NCBI RefSeq assembly: GCF_002872255.1
Contig: NZ_NIPR01000005.1
Coordinates: 124,001-188,000, forward strand
Source: Companilactobacillus nuruki
GTDB taxonomy: Bacteria > Bacillota > Bacilli > Lactobacillales > Lactobacillaceae
Reading direction: 5' to 3'
Length of the DNA: 64,000 nucleotides
Numbering within the stretch: position 1 is the first letter of the stretch; every line of letters starts with the position of its first letter. Positions 26,631-36,056 of the stretch are shown here, one piece after another. The position numbers and the translations under genes were made by a program. The notes beneath the pieces were generated by a model that ran no database searches, was not told the origin of the DNA, and saw nothing but the letters and a program-made list of their open reading frames with translations.

Positions 26631-29081
26631 ATGAAACGTTCGAAGAAATATTATTTCATTATTATTGGTGTCTTTTTACTTTCGACTTTTGTTAATCCCT
26701 TCTTGGGATTGACAGTTAATGCGGCAGATACAAACGCCAATCTTACAAGGGCTTTAAGCACTGCTCCACAGGGCATTGATTTGAGTAACGGCCGATTTAA
26801 AATGCCTGAAAAAGATGCGAATGGTGTTGCCTATAGTCCTGCCGTTAGTAGCAAAGTTGTTTCAGCTACTAATGATCTTCCCAATCCAGAACGTGTTGTT
26901 CAAATTACAAATGGTGGGATCCAAGCCGGAGGTATCTGGGGTGATCCTGATCGTAATAACTATATTAGTACAAATAAAAAGCAAACAATTTCCATGTGGT
27001 TAAATATGTCCAAAGTTGGAGGCAATCCATTAGGTGACGGGTTAGCATTCGTCCTTCAAAATGACTCTCGCAAAACAAATGCCATTGCGACAAAGGCTGA
27101 TTTATCAAAAATAAATAATGGCGAAACTCTTGGTGTTTGGGGTTATGATCACTATGGATCATCAGCTGATACCAAAGCTGTTGCTTCAAATGCAATACAA
27201 AACAGCTGGGCTTTGGAATTTGATGCTTTATCTGACAATAATACATATTCCTCTTCCATGGATATTTCTAAAGATGCTCTCTATGGTGATAGTTTTCTAC
27301 ATACTACGCCTCTTCCTGATAAAACAGTCCAACAGAATGCCACTGCAAAAATAAATGGTAACGATTTATTAAATGGTACTGGACCTGCTAATTCTTTCGA
27401 TATTGGTTTAGGTAAACATATTGCTTCAGGTTTCCCGGGGAATCCTGACGCTTATAAATCAAGTAAAATGTCCTGGTATGATACTTCAAACACACAAAAA
27501 ATATTAAATACTACATATACACTTGGATTAACTAATCCTAAGAGTGCATATTACTATACTCAAAATCATACTATGCCAACCAGTGGACTATCAGAATTAG
27601 ATGTAGATTCTCTATTTGATGATACTGCTAATACTGGATTTGCTAATGGCGATTGGCGTCATCTTACCATAACGATAGACATCCCCAACAATTATATTGA
27701 ATATCACTATAACGATAAAAGTACTGATGGTAAGGATATTAGCTCAGATCGTCAAGTAATCGGACATGTTACCATACCCCCAGATACATTCGGAAACGTC
27801 ACTGACAATAAGTTATTATATGGATTTACCGGAGCAACGGGATCCGAAGCCATGAACGGTTTAGTAATTTTTGAACAAATTCCCGGTTTTGCTGAAACAG
27901 ATGTAACAACAGATTTCACAGATACTTCTAGCGGTGATAGCCTAAAATCAAGTTCTGATTATGCTTACTCAGGCGACCAACTTAACTTGAAGTATAATCT
28001 AACATACCAAGATGGTAATGAAGCTTGGACTGGTGTTAAGAGTCATATTATCTTACCAAAGAACGTTACCTTCACTCCTGATAGCGATGGTAATATCGGC
28101 AAGGTGAGTGTTGGCGGAACGTCTGAGAAAATTCCATCATCGGCTATTACCACCGATTCCGACGGTAATACAGTCCTAGAATATGCACTACCAAGCAGTA
28201 TGAGTACTGGTGACACATCAACTGCTTCTTATTCAATCAACGGTGTGGCAGGTAGTGTAACTAGCGATACCACGGTATCCTCAACTCACTCAAGATTCAT
28301 TGGTGATAACGGAATTGCCAATGTTGATTCACCTGTATTTACAATTAAAAATCCTGATCTGATTTTTACACCAAAGACCGATATTTACACTACTATCAAT
28401 AAAGGACAAGGTACAAAAATCGAAGGTACTGTTAGTTATGCTGACACATCTAAAACACTACAAAATAAAGATATGACTATTCACGCTAGCGTCAACGGTA
28501 ATGATTACACTCTGACCCCTATGACTGATACATCCACTATCCAAGGACAGGTTATATATAGCCTTACTAAGGAGCAACTAATAAATAGCACTAACACAGT
28601 TCGAATCTATATTGCTGATAGTGCCACGGGCAAGATTAGATCAAGAACTGAGACTTTCTATATTTCAACTAAAGATGGCGGCCTATCCATAAGCGAATAT
28701 CCAAAGGCTGCAAGCTTCAAAACAGTTAACACAACCAGAAAAGACCAGGTAATTAGTCGTTCCGGTAACTGGGACTTATCAGTCTTAGACAGTCGCGGTT
28801 CTGGAAATAATTGGAAATTAATGGCTAACTCTACTCAATTACAAAGTGGTTCCACAGACTTCAATGGTTCATTGATTTTCAAAACCGGTAACAATTCTTA
28901 TTCACTAACTGGCAATGATGTTCAAATAGCCACTGGACAAACAATTTCTAACGATCCAGTTACAACTGATATTGATTCTACTTGGACTGGTGACAGTGGT
29001 GTCCTTTTGAAATCTAGTGGTACTAATCAAGCTGGTACCTATGATGGAACTATCAACTGGACACTTTATGATAGTATTTAA
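26631..29081 (+). CDS. Secreted WxL-domain surface protein with L-type lectin domain
   Basis: The 816-residue protein has a signal peptide ending near VNAADTN, then a legume-lectin-like domain (about 40-290; QTISMWLNMSKVGG, GDGLAFVLQND, WALEFDAL, NGLVIFEQIPGF). Repeated beta-rich segments follow, and a C-terminal WxL domain (SGNWDLSVLDSRGSGNNWKL and ending INWTLYDSI). WxL domains attach non-covalently to peptidoglycan, and such lectins may bind host or plant glycans. The ATG at 26631 follows AGGAGGGG; the frame reads back to 26604. It is alone, without the usual DUF916/WxL cluster partners. Confidence 0.85.
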   Translation: MKRSKKYYFIIIGVFLLSTFVNPFLGLTVNAADTNANLTRALSTAPQGIDLSNGRFKMPEKDANGVAYSPAVSSKVVSATNDLPNPERVVQITNGGIQAGGIWGDPDRNNYISTNKKQTISMWLNMSKVGGNPLGDGLAFVLQNDSRKTNAIATKADLSKINNGETLGVWGYDHYGSSADTKAVASNAIQNSWALEFDALSDNNTYSSSMDISKDALYGDSFLHTTPLPDKTVQQNATAKINGNDLLNGTGPANSFDIGLGKHIASGFPGNPDAYKSSKMSWYDTSNTQKILNTTYTLGLTNPKSAYYYTQNHTMPTSGLSELDVDSLFDDTANTGFANGDWRHLTITIDIPNNYIEYHYNDKSTDGKDISSDRQVIGHVTIPPDTFGNVTDNKLLYGFTGATGSEAMNGLVIFEQIPGFAETDVTTDFTDTSSGDSLKSSSDYAYSGDQLNLKYNLTYQDGNEAWTGVKSHIILPKNVTFTPDSDGNIGKVSVGGTSEKIPSSAITTDSDGNTVLEYALPSSMSTGDTSTASYSINGVAGSVTSDTTVSSTHSRFIGDNGIANVDSPVFTIKNPDLIFTPKTDIYTTINKGQGTKIEGTVSYADTSKTLQNKDMTIHASVNGNDYTLTPMTDTSTIQGQVIYSLTKEQLINSTNTVRIYIADSATGKIRSRTETFYISTKDGGLSISEYPKAASFKTVNTTRKDQVISRSGNWDLSVLDSRGSGNNWKLMANSTQLQSGSTDFNGSLIFKTGNNSYSLTGNDVQIATGQTISNDPVTTDIDSTWTGDSGVLLKSSGTNQAGTYDGTINWTLYDSI

Positions 29082-29118
29082 ATATTCAACAACTAAAAAC
29101 CAATCTAATAACCACTTT

Positions 29119-29169
29119 TTGAAGTGAACCCCTTGAGTTGGAGAAATCCAACCAAGGGGTTCACTTCAA
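29119..29169. repeat. Long near-perfect palindrome after the WxL lectin gene
   Basis: TTGAAGTGAACCCCTTG-A-GTTGG pairs with CCAACCAAGGGGTTCACTTC-AA around a 6-nt loop, a 22-bp stem with one bulge. Neither strand has a T-run after the stem, so it is not a standard terminator, though it may still end or stabilise the lectin mRNA. Confidence 0.8.
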
Positions 29170-29257
29170 CCTCGATTACTAGGAGCATTTTTTTTACTTG
29201 GAAAAGTCTACGTTCTCGTTGTAAATTTATATTATAAGTTATCTGACAAATAAAAAA

Positions 29258-29275
29258 GGCATCCATAAGGATACC
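29258..29275 (-). terminator. Terminator of the lactose operon
   Basis: On the minus strand GGTATCC pairs with GGATGCC around TTAT, followed by T6, about 55 bp after the lacE stop. Confidence 0.75.
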
Positions 29276-29328
29276 TAAAAAGATATGTTGAACAGTCCAA
29301 AAGTTTTTCATATCTTCGCCTCGAAGGA

Positions 29329-31053
29329 TTAATCTTCCTTCTTATTCAAATTATCCATGACAAAGTTCAAAGCCTTCTTAGAATCACGTGTTAAAGCAAT
29401 ATACTGTTGACCCTTTGTAGCAACTAACTGGATACCTAAGCGATCTGTATCAGCCTTTAGATCATCGTAATATGTTCTAACTTGTGGAGCTAAGACAACC
29501 AAATCATAATTTGGAAGAACATCATGATGAGAACCATAAGCGCCAGCACTGGCAACGATTGGAACGTTATACTCTTTAGCGCCGTCCATTAAGGCATTGG
29601 CTAATTGTTCACTAGTTCCACCACCAGCACATAAAACTAAGACTTTAACTTGATGGTCGAGATTAAATTCTGATGAATCTTTTTCTGTTGTTGCTGCAAC
29701 GGTTGCAGTAGGTGTAGTTGTTGCTGTAACGGGTGTTTCGCTTGTTGTTTCAATGGCTCCTGCGGCAGCTTCTTTAGCATCAACTTCAGCTTCTTGTTTA
29801 ACAAGTGAAGCATCATAAGCTTTACAGAATGGCAGGTAGATCAAAGTATCTAATGCCAATAGAACTACGATCAACAATAATGAAACTACTTGCATATTAG
29901 TATTCAAGAAAATACCGATAGGCCCTGGTAATGCCCATGACAAGACATACATGAAACCACGCATATGTAATAGATCAATAAACATTTTACCAACGACAAC
30001 GTTAACCATTGGTGATAGAACAAATGGAATAAAGAAATAAGGATTCAAAATAATTGGTGCACCGAACAATAATGGTTCGTTAACAGCAAACATTACAGGA
30101 ACAATCGAGGCTTTACCAATAGCCTTCAATTGTTTAGATTTCATTAAAAGAATAAAGATAAATGGAACAACAAAAGTAGCACCTGTACCACCAAGTTCAC
30201 CAACAAAATTACCAAAGTTTTCTGTTAGTGAATGGTATGGAAAATGACCTGACTTGAATAAGGCTAAGTTAGCGGTTGTATTACCATAAAGTGCAGCTTC
30301 TAGCGCAGGTTTTACAACTGAAGGTCCGTGGATACCCATGAACCAGAATAGTGGGATAAGGAACCAAATGATAGCCATCCCCCAATAACTTTCTGCTCCT
30401 TTGAATAATGGTGAAATCAAAGTTGTTAGCATTTCGCCAAATGGAACATGAAGCCATAGACGTACTAATGCATCGACAATACCCATAGCAATAACTGAAA
30501 ATGAGAATGGGAATATATCACGGAAGTTTTGCGCAATGGCACCCGGAACCTCTTTAGGCATCTTAATAGTAATATCTCTTTCAACACAGAACTTATAAAT
30601 TGCGACGGTAGTAAAAGCTGATACGAAGGCTGACAAAAGACCTTTTGTACCAAAGTAATCACCAATATAAGCACCACTCTTAGTAGTACCAATGGCTAGT
30701 AACATGAAACCACACATTGAAGCCATCATTGTTGAAGTAGAGTTTATGAAGCGTCCACCTTTAATACGTTGGTTTTTGGACCCTGTCAAAGCCTTAGCAG
30801 TAGTTCCGGCAACATAAAGTCCAACGAATCCCATGGTGTAGTTATAGATCTTGTTGCACCAATCGTTCAAAGCTGCTGGTAAATGAATACCAACCAGCGG
30901 AAGAACGGAGGTAATTAGAATGAAAATACTTGAGAACAAGATAATTGGCATAGCTGCCAAAAATCCATCTTTGATAGCCATCAAATAAATATTCTTCGAA
31001 ATTTTATCAAAGAACTTTTGATGAGCTTCCAATTTATCAATAATAAATTGCAT
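29329..31053 (-). CDS. lacE: Lactose-specific PTS EIICB
   Basis: LacE imports lactose and phosphorylates it to lactose-6-phosphate. The 574-residue protein has an N-terminal EIIC of the lactose/cellobiose family (KISKNIYLMAIKDGFLAAMPIILFSSIF; HGPSVVKP; NEPLLFGAPIILNPYFFIPF), an Ala/Thr-rich linker (about 425-465), and a C-terminal EIIB with phospho-Cys in VLVLCAGGGTSEQLANAL. This fused layout and length match LacE. It is the last gene of lacT-lacF-lacG-lacE and sits behind its own RAT/terminator switch. Confidence 0.92.
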   Translation of the reverse strand: MQFIIDKLEAHQKFFDKISKNIYLMAIKDGFLAAMPIILFSSIFILITSVLPLVGIHLPAALNDWCNKIYNYTMGFVGLYVAGTTAKALTGSKNQRIKGGRFINSTSTMMASMCGFMLLAIGTTKSGAYIGDYFGTKGLLSAFVSAFTTVAIYKFCVERDITIKMPKEVPGAIAQNFRDIFPFSFSVIAMGIVDALVRLWLHVPFGEMLTTLISPLFKGAESYWGMAIIWFLIPLFWFMGIHGPSVVKPALEAALYGNTTANLALFKSGHFPYHSLTENFGNFVGELGGTGATFVVPFIFILLMKSKQLKAIGKASIVPVMFAVNEPLLFGAPIILNPYFFIPFVLSPMVNVVVGKMFIDLLHMRGFMYVLSWALPGPIGIFLNTNMQVVSLLLIVVLLALDTLIYLPFCKAYDASLVKQEAEVDAKEAAAGAIETTSETPVTATTTPTATVAATTEKDSSEFNLDHQVKVLVLCAGGGTSEQLANALMDGAKEYNVPIVASAGAYGSHHDVLPNYDLVVLAPQVRTYYDDLKADTDRLGIQLVATKGQQYIALTRDSKKALNFVMDNLNKKED

Positions 31054-31096
31054 GATAACACCCCTCTTTTATTGTTTTGAAAAAATTCATAAAAAA

Positions 31097-31172
31097 ATGA
31101 CCGCAATTGGGCAAGGTACGACAAAGTACCAAGCACCAACTGCGGTCATGCCTAATCTAATAGTAACAATCC
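31097..31172 (-). promoter_or_regulatory. RAT antiterminator/terminator switch in front of lacE
   Basis: On the minus strand a 29-nt ribonucleic antiterminator begins GGATTGTTACTATTAGATTA and ends GGCATGACC (31172-31144). It overlaps the start of a terminator, ATGACCGCA.../...TGCGGTCAT followed by T7 (31149-31091). LacT bound to the RAT would prevent the terminator. It matches the switch at 33872-33934 at all but one RAT position. Confidence 0.88.
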
Positions 31173-31183
31173 ACAACTAGAAG

Positions 31184-32611
31184 CTATTTTGTATCAGCAA
31201 GTGCCTTATACCACAAAGCACTCTTCTTGATATAACGTTTTTGTGTAGCAAAATCAACGAAGAATAAACCATAACGCTTGTTATAACCATTGGCCCATGA
31301 GAACTGATCTTGCAACGACCATATAAAGTAACCATTAACGTTGACTCCCTCATTACGTGCTTTCAAGATGGCCGCCAAATGTTGGTCAACAAAATCAATT
31401 CGCTTATCATCATCAATGATCGTATCATCAGTGACATTATCTGGTAGTTCTTCTTTTAAACCAAGACCATTTTCAGTAATGAAGATTTCTTTACTGTTTG
31501 GATATTCTGCACTAACTCGTTTCAAAATATCATATAGTCCCTCTGGGTAGATATTCCAATCCCAATCTGTCGTTGGGATATCTGGATTTTTAACTGCTTG
31601 ACCAACTCCTTTAAATTTAAACGATGTCGTACCCTTCTCGCCAGTTCCATTGAAATGATTAGTGCTATTACCGTTATATGCGGCAAAAAATGATGGTTGA
31701 TAGTAATTAAGGCCAAAGTAATCATTTCTAGTTGAAGCTTGTTTCAAGATATCCATATCGCCAGGTTCAATATCTAACTTAGCATCATTGGCATCAAGAA
31801 TTTCCTTGATCAACTTCATTGTTTTCTCAGTATATTCACCCTTAAAAGTACCATCTAGTAAGAAAGCGTTCATAAAGGCATCACTAAGATCGGCCGCATG
31901 CTGATTCTCAGGTGTATTAGGATATGGATAGACTGGTTGAAGTACATGGATCAAGCCAATCTTGCCATCATAATTACCATCTTTAAACAAATTGACCACT
32001 CTTGCATGAGCTAGTAATTCATTATGTTCAGCCTGAATAGCACTAGTAACATCAAAATGGTGATTAGGTGGGAAATTCCCTTGAATATATTGTGAATATG
32101 CTAAAGAAATCAGCTCATTGATAGTAAACCAATGCTTAACCTCTTTAAATTCATCAAAGCAGAACTTTGCATAATCAACAAAATAGTCAATATTCTTACG
32201 GTTCAACCAATCCCCAGTATCGAATAACGTCTTTGGTGAATCAAAATGATGCAACGATACATATGGAGTAACGCCGTTATCAATGCATTCTTTAAACAAC
32301 CGGTGATAATAATCGATTCCTGCTTGAACTGGTTCACCATAACCTTTAGGGAAAATTCTTGTCCAAGAAATTGATATTCTAATCGCATTCAGACCATACT
32401 TCTTTGATAAGGCTATATCTTCCGGATATAAGTGGTAAAAATCACTAGCAGGGTCTGGGGCAAAACGCCCTTGAGCTTTCAAATAATCATCCCACATTGT
32501 CTTACCCTTATTATCAACCTTCGTAGCACCTTCAACTTGATAAGCTGCTGTAGCACCACCCCAGATAAAATCTTTTGGTAACTTTTTAACACGATTTAAT
32601 TCAATACTCAC
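31184..32611 (-). CDS. lacG: 6-phospho-beta-galactosidase
   Basis: LacG hydrolyses lactose-6-phosphate to glucose and galactose-6-phosphate. The 475-residue GH1 enzyme has acid/base Glu166 (TINEL), nucleophile Glu380 (ITENGLG), and the 6-phosphate pocket SWANGYNKRYGLF typical of LacG. The start is GTG, after GAGGTAATGCT. It follows lacF by 13 bp. The product feeds lacAB-lacCD at 16-19 kb. Confidence 0.93.
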   Translation of the reverse strand: MSIELNRVKKLPKDFIWGGATAAYQVEGATKVDNKGKTMWDDYLKAQGRFAPDPASDFYHLYPEDIALSKKYGLNAIRISISWTRIFPKGYGEPVQAGIDYYHRLFKECIDNGVTPYVSLHHFDSPKTLFDTGDWLNRKNIDYFVDYAKFCFDEFKEVKHWFTINELISLAYSQYIQGNFPPNHHFDVTSAIQAEHNELLAHARVVNLFKDGNYDGKIGLIHVLQPVYPYPNTPENQHAADLSDAFMNAFLLDGTFKGEYTEKTMKLIKEILDANDAKLDIEPGDMDILKQASTRNDYFGLNYYQPSFFAAYNGNSTNHFNGTGEKGTTSFKFKGVGQAVKNPDIPTTDWDWNIYPEGLYDILKRVSAEYPNSKEIFITENGLGLKEELPDNVTDDTIIDDDKRIDFVDQHLAAILKARNEGVNVNGYFIWSLQDQFSWANGYNKRYGLFFVDFATQKRYIKKSALWYKALADTK

Positions 32612-32624
32612 AGCATTACCTCCT

Positions 32625-32969
32625 CTAATTGATTCCTAAATTCTTTTCAATCTTATCAATTCGCTTGTACTCATCAATAAAGAATCTAACCTCATCCATC
32701 AACATCATCGTTGTCATCAAAGTATCTTGACCGTGAACCATGATAAAGGTTACATCCATGTCTTCACCGCCAGCTTCTTTACTTAACAACTTTGTTTGTT
32801 CATTATGTGCATCGACAATTGATTGATTAGCTTCATCAACACAAGCTTGAGCCTTAGCAAATTCACCTTTTTGCGCATGCTGTAAAGCCTCGATCAAACT
32901 AGTCTTGGCGTCTCCCGCATACGCAACAATTGAAAATCCTGTCATTGAAATTTCTTCTTTAGTAGCCAT
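32625..32969 (-). CDS. lacF: Lactose-specific PTS EIIA
   Basis: The 114-residue all-helical EIIA-Lac has the start SMTGFSIVAYAGDAKTSLIEAL and the phosphorylated His in FIMVHGQDTLMTTM. It accepts phosphate from HPr and passes it to LacE EIIB. It lies between lacT and lacG, 20 bp after lacT. Confidence 0.92.
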   Translation of the reverse strand: MATKEEISMTGFSIVAYAGDAKTSLIEALQHAQKGEFAKAQACVDEANQSIVDAHNEQTKLLSKEAGGEDMDVTFIMVHGQDTLMTTMMLMDEVRFFIDEYKRIDKIEKNLGIN

Positions 32970-32989
32970 CAGAAATCCTCCCCGAATTA

Positions 32990-33850
32990 TTATTTTTCCT
33001 GTATTAACCTTTGAATATGAATTACAAAATATACCAGTTCGTTATCATTTAATTTAATTTCTAGACGTGTTTGAATCTCATCACAAATTTCACTGGCAAT
33101 CTTGTATGATTTTGGATAAAGCTTTTGAAAGTCTGATTCAATATTCTGATTCAACTCTTGTTTATCCTGTTCATCCGTCTGTATTCGAGCAACTAGATAC
33201 TGTAAATGGATCATCAGCCGATCAAAGTAATTTTGATTAGTGATATTTCTAGTAATACCATGTTCAGAAAATACTGATTTAACGATTTTATTAACATTCT
33301 CACCAAAGTTCTCGGTATCAATCTTTTCTTCTTCCCCTAAATTCTCTATTCCATGAGCATTAATAAAGTGTAGAGCAATTGGCTGGGCAGCATCTTTTGG
33401 AAAATGAACGTTCAAATCGTGATTGATCATATCTACTGCTTTATCGGCAATTTCATATTCAATCGGATATTTATCACTAATATCTGGCACAGTACTCTTT
33501 TGGTACTTGCCTGACATTATGTGTTTGTAAGTCTGTGATATGTGATCGGTCAAAGTTACATAAATATAATCAAGAACGGGGTAATGAAAGGCTTGTTTTG
33601 CCATCTCAATAATTGCAAAACTTGTCATTGTGATATCAATTGGCACATCTTTTAACAAAGTACCAAATCTTTGCTTTGCTTCATCGGTATTCAAATAAAA
33701 AATACGTTCTACCTGTGCTGGTAAGATTTTATCGCCATGTCGCTTTTGGAACCCAACACCTTTACCTTGAACAATTGCTTGATCCCTTTTGCCAACATTA
33801 ACAAGAACCGTGTTGTTATTGTAGACACGATTTACTACCAACAAAGCCAT
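32990..33850 (-). CDS. lacT: BglG/LicT-family antiterminator LacT
   Basis: LacT binds the RAT RNA when not phosphorylated by its PTS. The 286-residue protein has an N-terminal CAT RNA-binding domain (VNRVYNNNTVLVNVGKRDQAIVQGKGVGFQK) and two PRD domains with regulatory His in LHFINAHG and IHLQYLV/VIHIQRL. Two matching RAT targets are in this operon. The ribosome site AGGAGG lies very close to the ATG at 33850, so a TTG a few codons later may be the real start. Confidence 0.9.
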   Translation of the reverse strand: MALLVVNRVYNNNTVLVNVGKRDQAIVQGKGVGFQKRHGDKILPAQVERIFYLNTDEAKQRFGTLLKDVPIDITMTSFAIIEMAKQAFHYPVLDYIYVTLTDHISQTYKHIMSGKYQKSTVPDISDKYPIEYEIADKAVDMINHDLNVHFPKDAAQPIALHFINAHGIENLGEEEKIDTENFGENVNKIVKSVFSEHGITRNITNQNYFDRLMIHLQYLVARIQTDEQDKQELNQNIESDFQKLYPKSYKIASEICDEIQTRLEIKLNDNELVYFVIHIQRLIQEK

Positions 33851-33863
33851 CCCCCTCCTCTCT

Positions 33864-33934
33864 CAAAAAAAATGACCATAAACTACGCCCTATTGCGTAA
33901 TTCATGGTCATGCCTAATTTAATAGTAACAATCC
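33864..33934 (-). promoter_or_regulatory. RAT antiterminator/terminator switch in front of lacT
   Basis: The minus-strand RAT (33934-33906) begins GGATTGTTACTATTAAATTA and ends GGCATGACC. It overlaps a terminator formed by ATGACCATGAATTACGC and GCGTAGTTTATGGTCAT, followed by T8 (33871-33864). Confidence 0.88.
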
Positions 33935-33958
33935 AATATTTATTTAACTTACAAGGTT

Positions 33959-33995
33959 AGTATAACTGCTCTTTTTAATTTTGTAAACGCTTCAC
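33959..33995 (-). promoter_or_regulatory. lac operon promoter with overlapping cre-like site
   Basis: On the minus strand TTTACA (33987-33982), a 17-bp spacer and TATACT (33964-33959). The -35 box is the right half of GTGAAGCGTTTACA (33995-33982), which matches the right half of a cre site fully and the left half poorly. The RAT begins about 25 bp after the -10 box. The rest of the gap to 34260 is A/T-rich and shows no gene. Confidence 0.65.
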
Positions 33996-34260
33996 TTATA
34001 AAAATTATCAATAATTTCTTAATAGCTTACTCAAGACTTTTTAAATATTCTTTCATAAAGATCAAGATTATATTTAGTCTAATAAAATAATTTTTTTATT
34101 TGAAATTTTTAAAATATAGCTTTCATAAGCTTATATTTTCACTATTAATAGCCATTTGAAATAATTTAAAAATTAAATTCTTTCTAATTTTAACTATCGG
34201 TTTACTGAAAATTATTATAAACTGTTACTTAAGTTATATTTGAAAGGAGTTCTTTAAAGT

Positions 34261-35955
34261 ATGTCGAACACAACCCAACCAGTCGAATCAAAGGCGTTTT
34301 ATCTTAATCCTAATCGAGCCGTTGCTGTAATTAACTACAACGAGGAATATATATCTGATGTATTTCAATTGATCAATAGCCAGGGCTTTTACAATTTAGT
34401 TGATCTGTATCTTGAAGAGAGCCAACTTGCTGTAACCAACAAAGTTGAGGGATTATCTACTGATATTTACATCAACATCTTGAAAGCTATCTTAATTGAT
34501 GATAAACCTGCATACGAAAAATACGGTAATGAACAAATCTTGAAGAGTATTGAGGATTTTTATTCATTCTACCGCTCATATTTTAGAGTTTCTCTGATCA
34601 ATAAACACAATAGTGCCATTGTTAAGGGCAACTTTATGAACATCGACAATCGCTTCAATGAGGTCGTTATTCGTCTTTATCGTGCGATTGAAGAAAAATT
34701 ACAAGGTTTTTCTAACCGTGCCTATCGTCAAATCAATGCTGGAACTAATGCCTGTGTTTTAACTCAATCCATCAAATGGGATATGCCTAAAAAATATGCC
34801 GCTCTTGAGAGTATTCGTTTCCTAGATACGATTATGATGCGACCACCAATGATGATGCACACTAAGAGCAACAAACGTGAAGGTGTCTTCAGCGCCGTTA
34901 ACGATAATCCAATTGATAAATTCGATGGTACTCAAAATGATTGGTACTGTTTCCCGGCTAAGATCGGCGAGAGCCTTGCTTTCATTTACTTCCATCGTGA
35001 TTACTTTGTTAGTGGAATCGCCTTGGCCAACTTATTTGAAGTGGCTGATGAACAAAGTATCGCTGGTAAGAAACCAGACGAGATCATTCTCTTTGGCCTT
35101 AAAGAAACTGAAGGTGGCGTAAGTCATTACTACCACGATGAGGAAAACGATATTTGGGTCGGCGAGGTTCCATACAACGATAAGACCACCTACTTTGGAT
35201 ATATGAAGAAAATGTGTCTAACCGTTCACAATTTACATATGATTTATGAAAACCATTTGCCAATCCATGGTTCAATGGTCAAGATCAGCTTCTCAAATGG
35301 AAAAACAAAATCAGTCGTTTTCTTCGGTGATTCTGGTGCTGGAAAATCCGAATCTATCGAAGCACTACAAGAAGTAGCTGATGATAAGATCATCAATATC
35401 GAAACAATTTTTGATGATATGGGTAGTTTTAGCTTTGATGAAGACGGTAATGTTTATGCTCAAGGTACTGAGACCGGAGCCTTCGTTCGTCTGGATGATC
35501 TAAGCAGTTCCGTCGCCTTCAATAATATGGATCGTGGAATTTATTTGAACCCTGAATTGAAGAACGCTCGAGTAATTCTGCCTGCTAATACTTATAAACA
35601 TGTTGTTGAACACCATGAAATTGACATGTGGGTCTATGCTAATAACTATGACCCAGAAATTGGTTTGCATCAATTCCCAGATGAGAAACAAGCTAAAGAA
35701 ACTTTTATTTCTGGAAAGCGTAAAGCTCTAGGAACAACTGATGAGGTCGGTATGAGTACTACTTTCTTTGCCAATCCATTTGGTCCAGTCCAAGAAGAAG
35801 AAAAGACTCGTCCTATCATTGATAAAGTCTTCAATAAGCTCTATCAAGATAAGGTTTATGTTGGCGAAATTTATACTCATCTTGGTTATGACAAATCCAA
35901 GGATAGCTTGCACGAGTCAGCTAAGGAATTATTAAGTGAGTTGATGAACAACTAA
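34261..35955 (+). CDS. PEP-carboxykinase/HPr-kinase-like P-loop protein, unknown substrate
   Basis: The 564-residue protein has a C-terminal half resembling the PEP carboxykinase/HPr kinase fold, with the P-loop FFGDSGAGKSESIEAL (about 355-370) preceded by HGSMVKISFSNGK. Asp/Glu-rich strands follow (ETIFDDMGSF). The N-terminal ~200 residues are not recognised. Its length is close to ATP-dependent PEP carboxykinase, but it does not align clearly with standard PckA motifs by eye, so a kinase of another substrate is possible. It is monocistronic, with an AAAGGAG site. Confidence 0.65.
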   Translation: MSNTTQPVESKAFYLNPNRAVAVINYNEEYISDVFQLINSQGFYNLVDLYLEESQLAVTNKVEGLSTDIYINILKAILIDDKPAYEKYGNEQILKSIEDFYSFYRSYFRVSLINKHNSAIVKGNFMNIDNRFNEVVIRLYRAIEEKLQGFSNRAYRQINAGTNACVLTQSIKWDMPKKYAALESIRFLDTIMMRPPMMMHTKSNKREGVFSAVNDNPIDKFDGTQNDWYCFPAKIGESLAFIYFHRDYFVSGIALANLFEVADEQSIAGKKPDEIILFGLKETEGGVSHYYHDEENDIWVGEVPYNDKTTYFGYMKKMCLTVHNLHMIYENHLPIHGSMVKISFSNGKTKSVVFFGDSGAGKSESIEALQEVADDKIINIETIFDDMGSFSFDEDGNVYAQGTETGAFVRLDDLSSSVAFNNMDRGIYLNPELKNARVILPANTYKHVVEHHEIDMWVYANNYDPEIGLHQFPDEKQAKETFISGKRKALGTTDEVGMSTTFFANPFGPVQEEEKTRPIIDKVFNKLYQDKVYVGEIYTHLGYDKSKDSLHESAKELLSELMNN

Positions 35956-35973
35956 TCGTTTTTAATTTAAAAT

Positions 35974-36020
35974 AAACAGCCTCCTGGTAATCAAAATTAG
36001 ATTACTAGGAGGCTGTTTTT
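35974..36020. terminator. Bidirectional terminator after the PCK-like gene
   Basis: AAACAGCCTCCTGGTAATC pairs with GATTACTAGGAGGCTGTTTTT around a 7-nt loop. Confidence 0.88.
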
Positions 36021-36056
36021 CTTAATCTTCGAAAGTCGAATATTCTTTGTCCATTC

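Noticed and set aside
29105-29311. 68-codon minus-strand frame after lacE (MKNFWTVQHIFLGIL...) with a GAGG ribosome-like site
   Set aside because: The lacE terminator (29258-29275) lies inside codons 13-18 and the long palindrome in its second half, so a full product is unlikely. Kept out of the CDS list.
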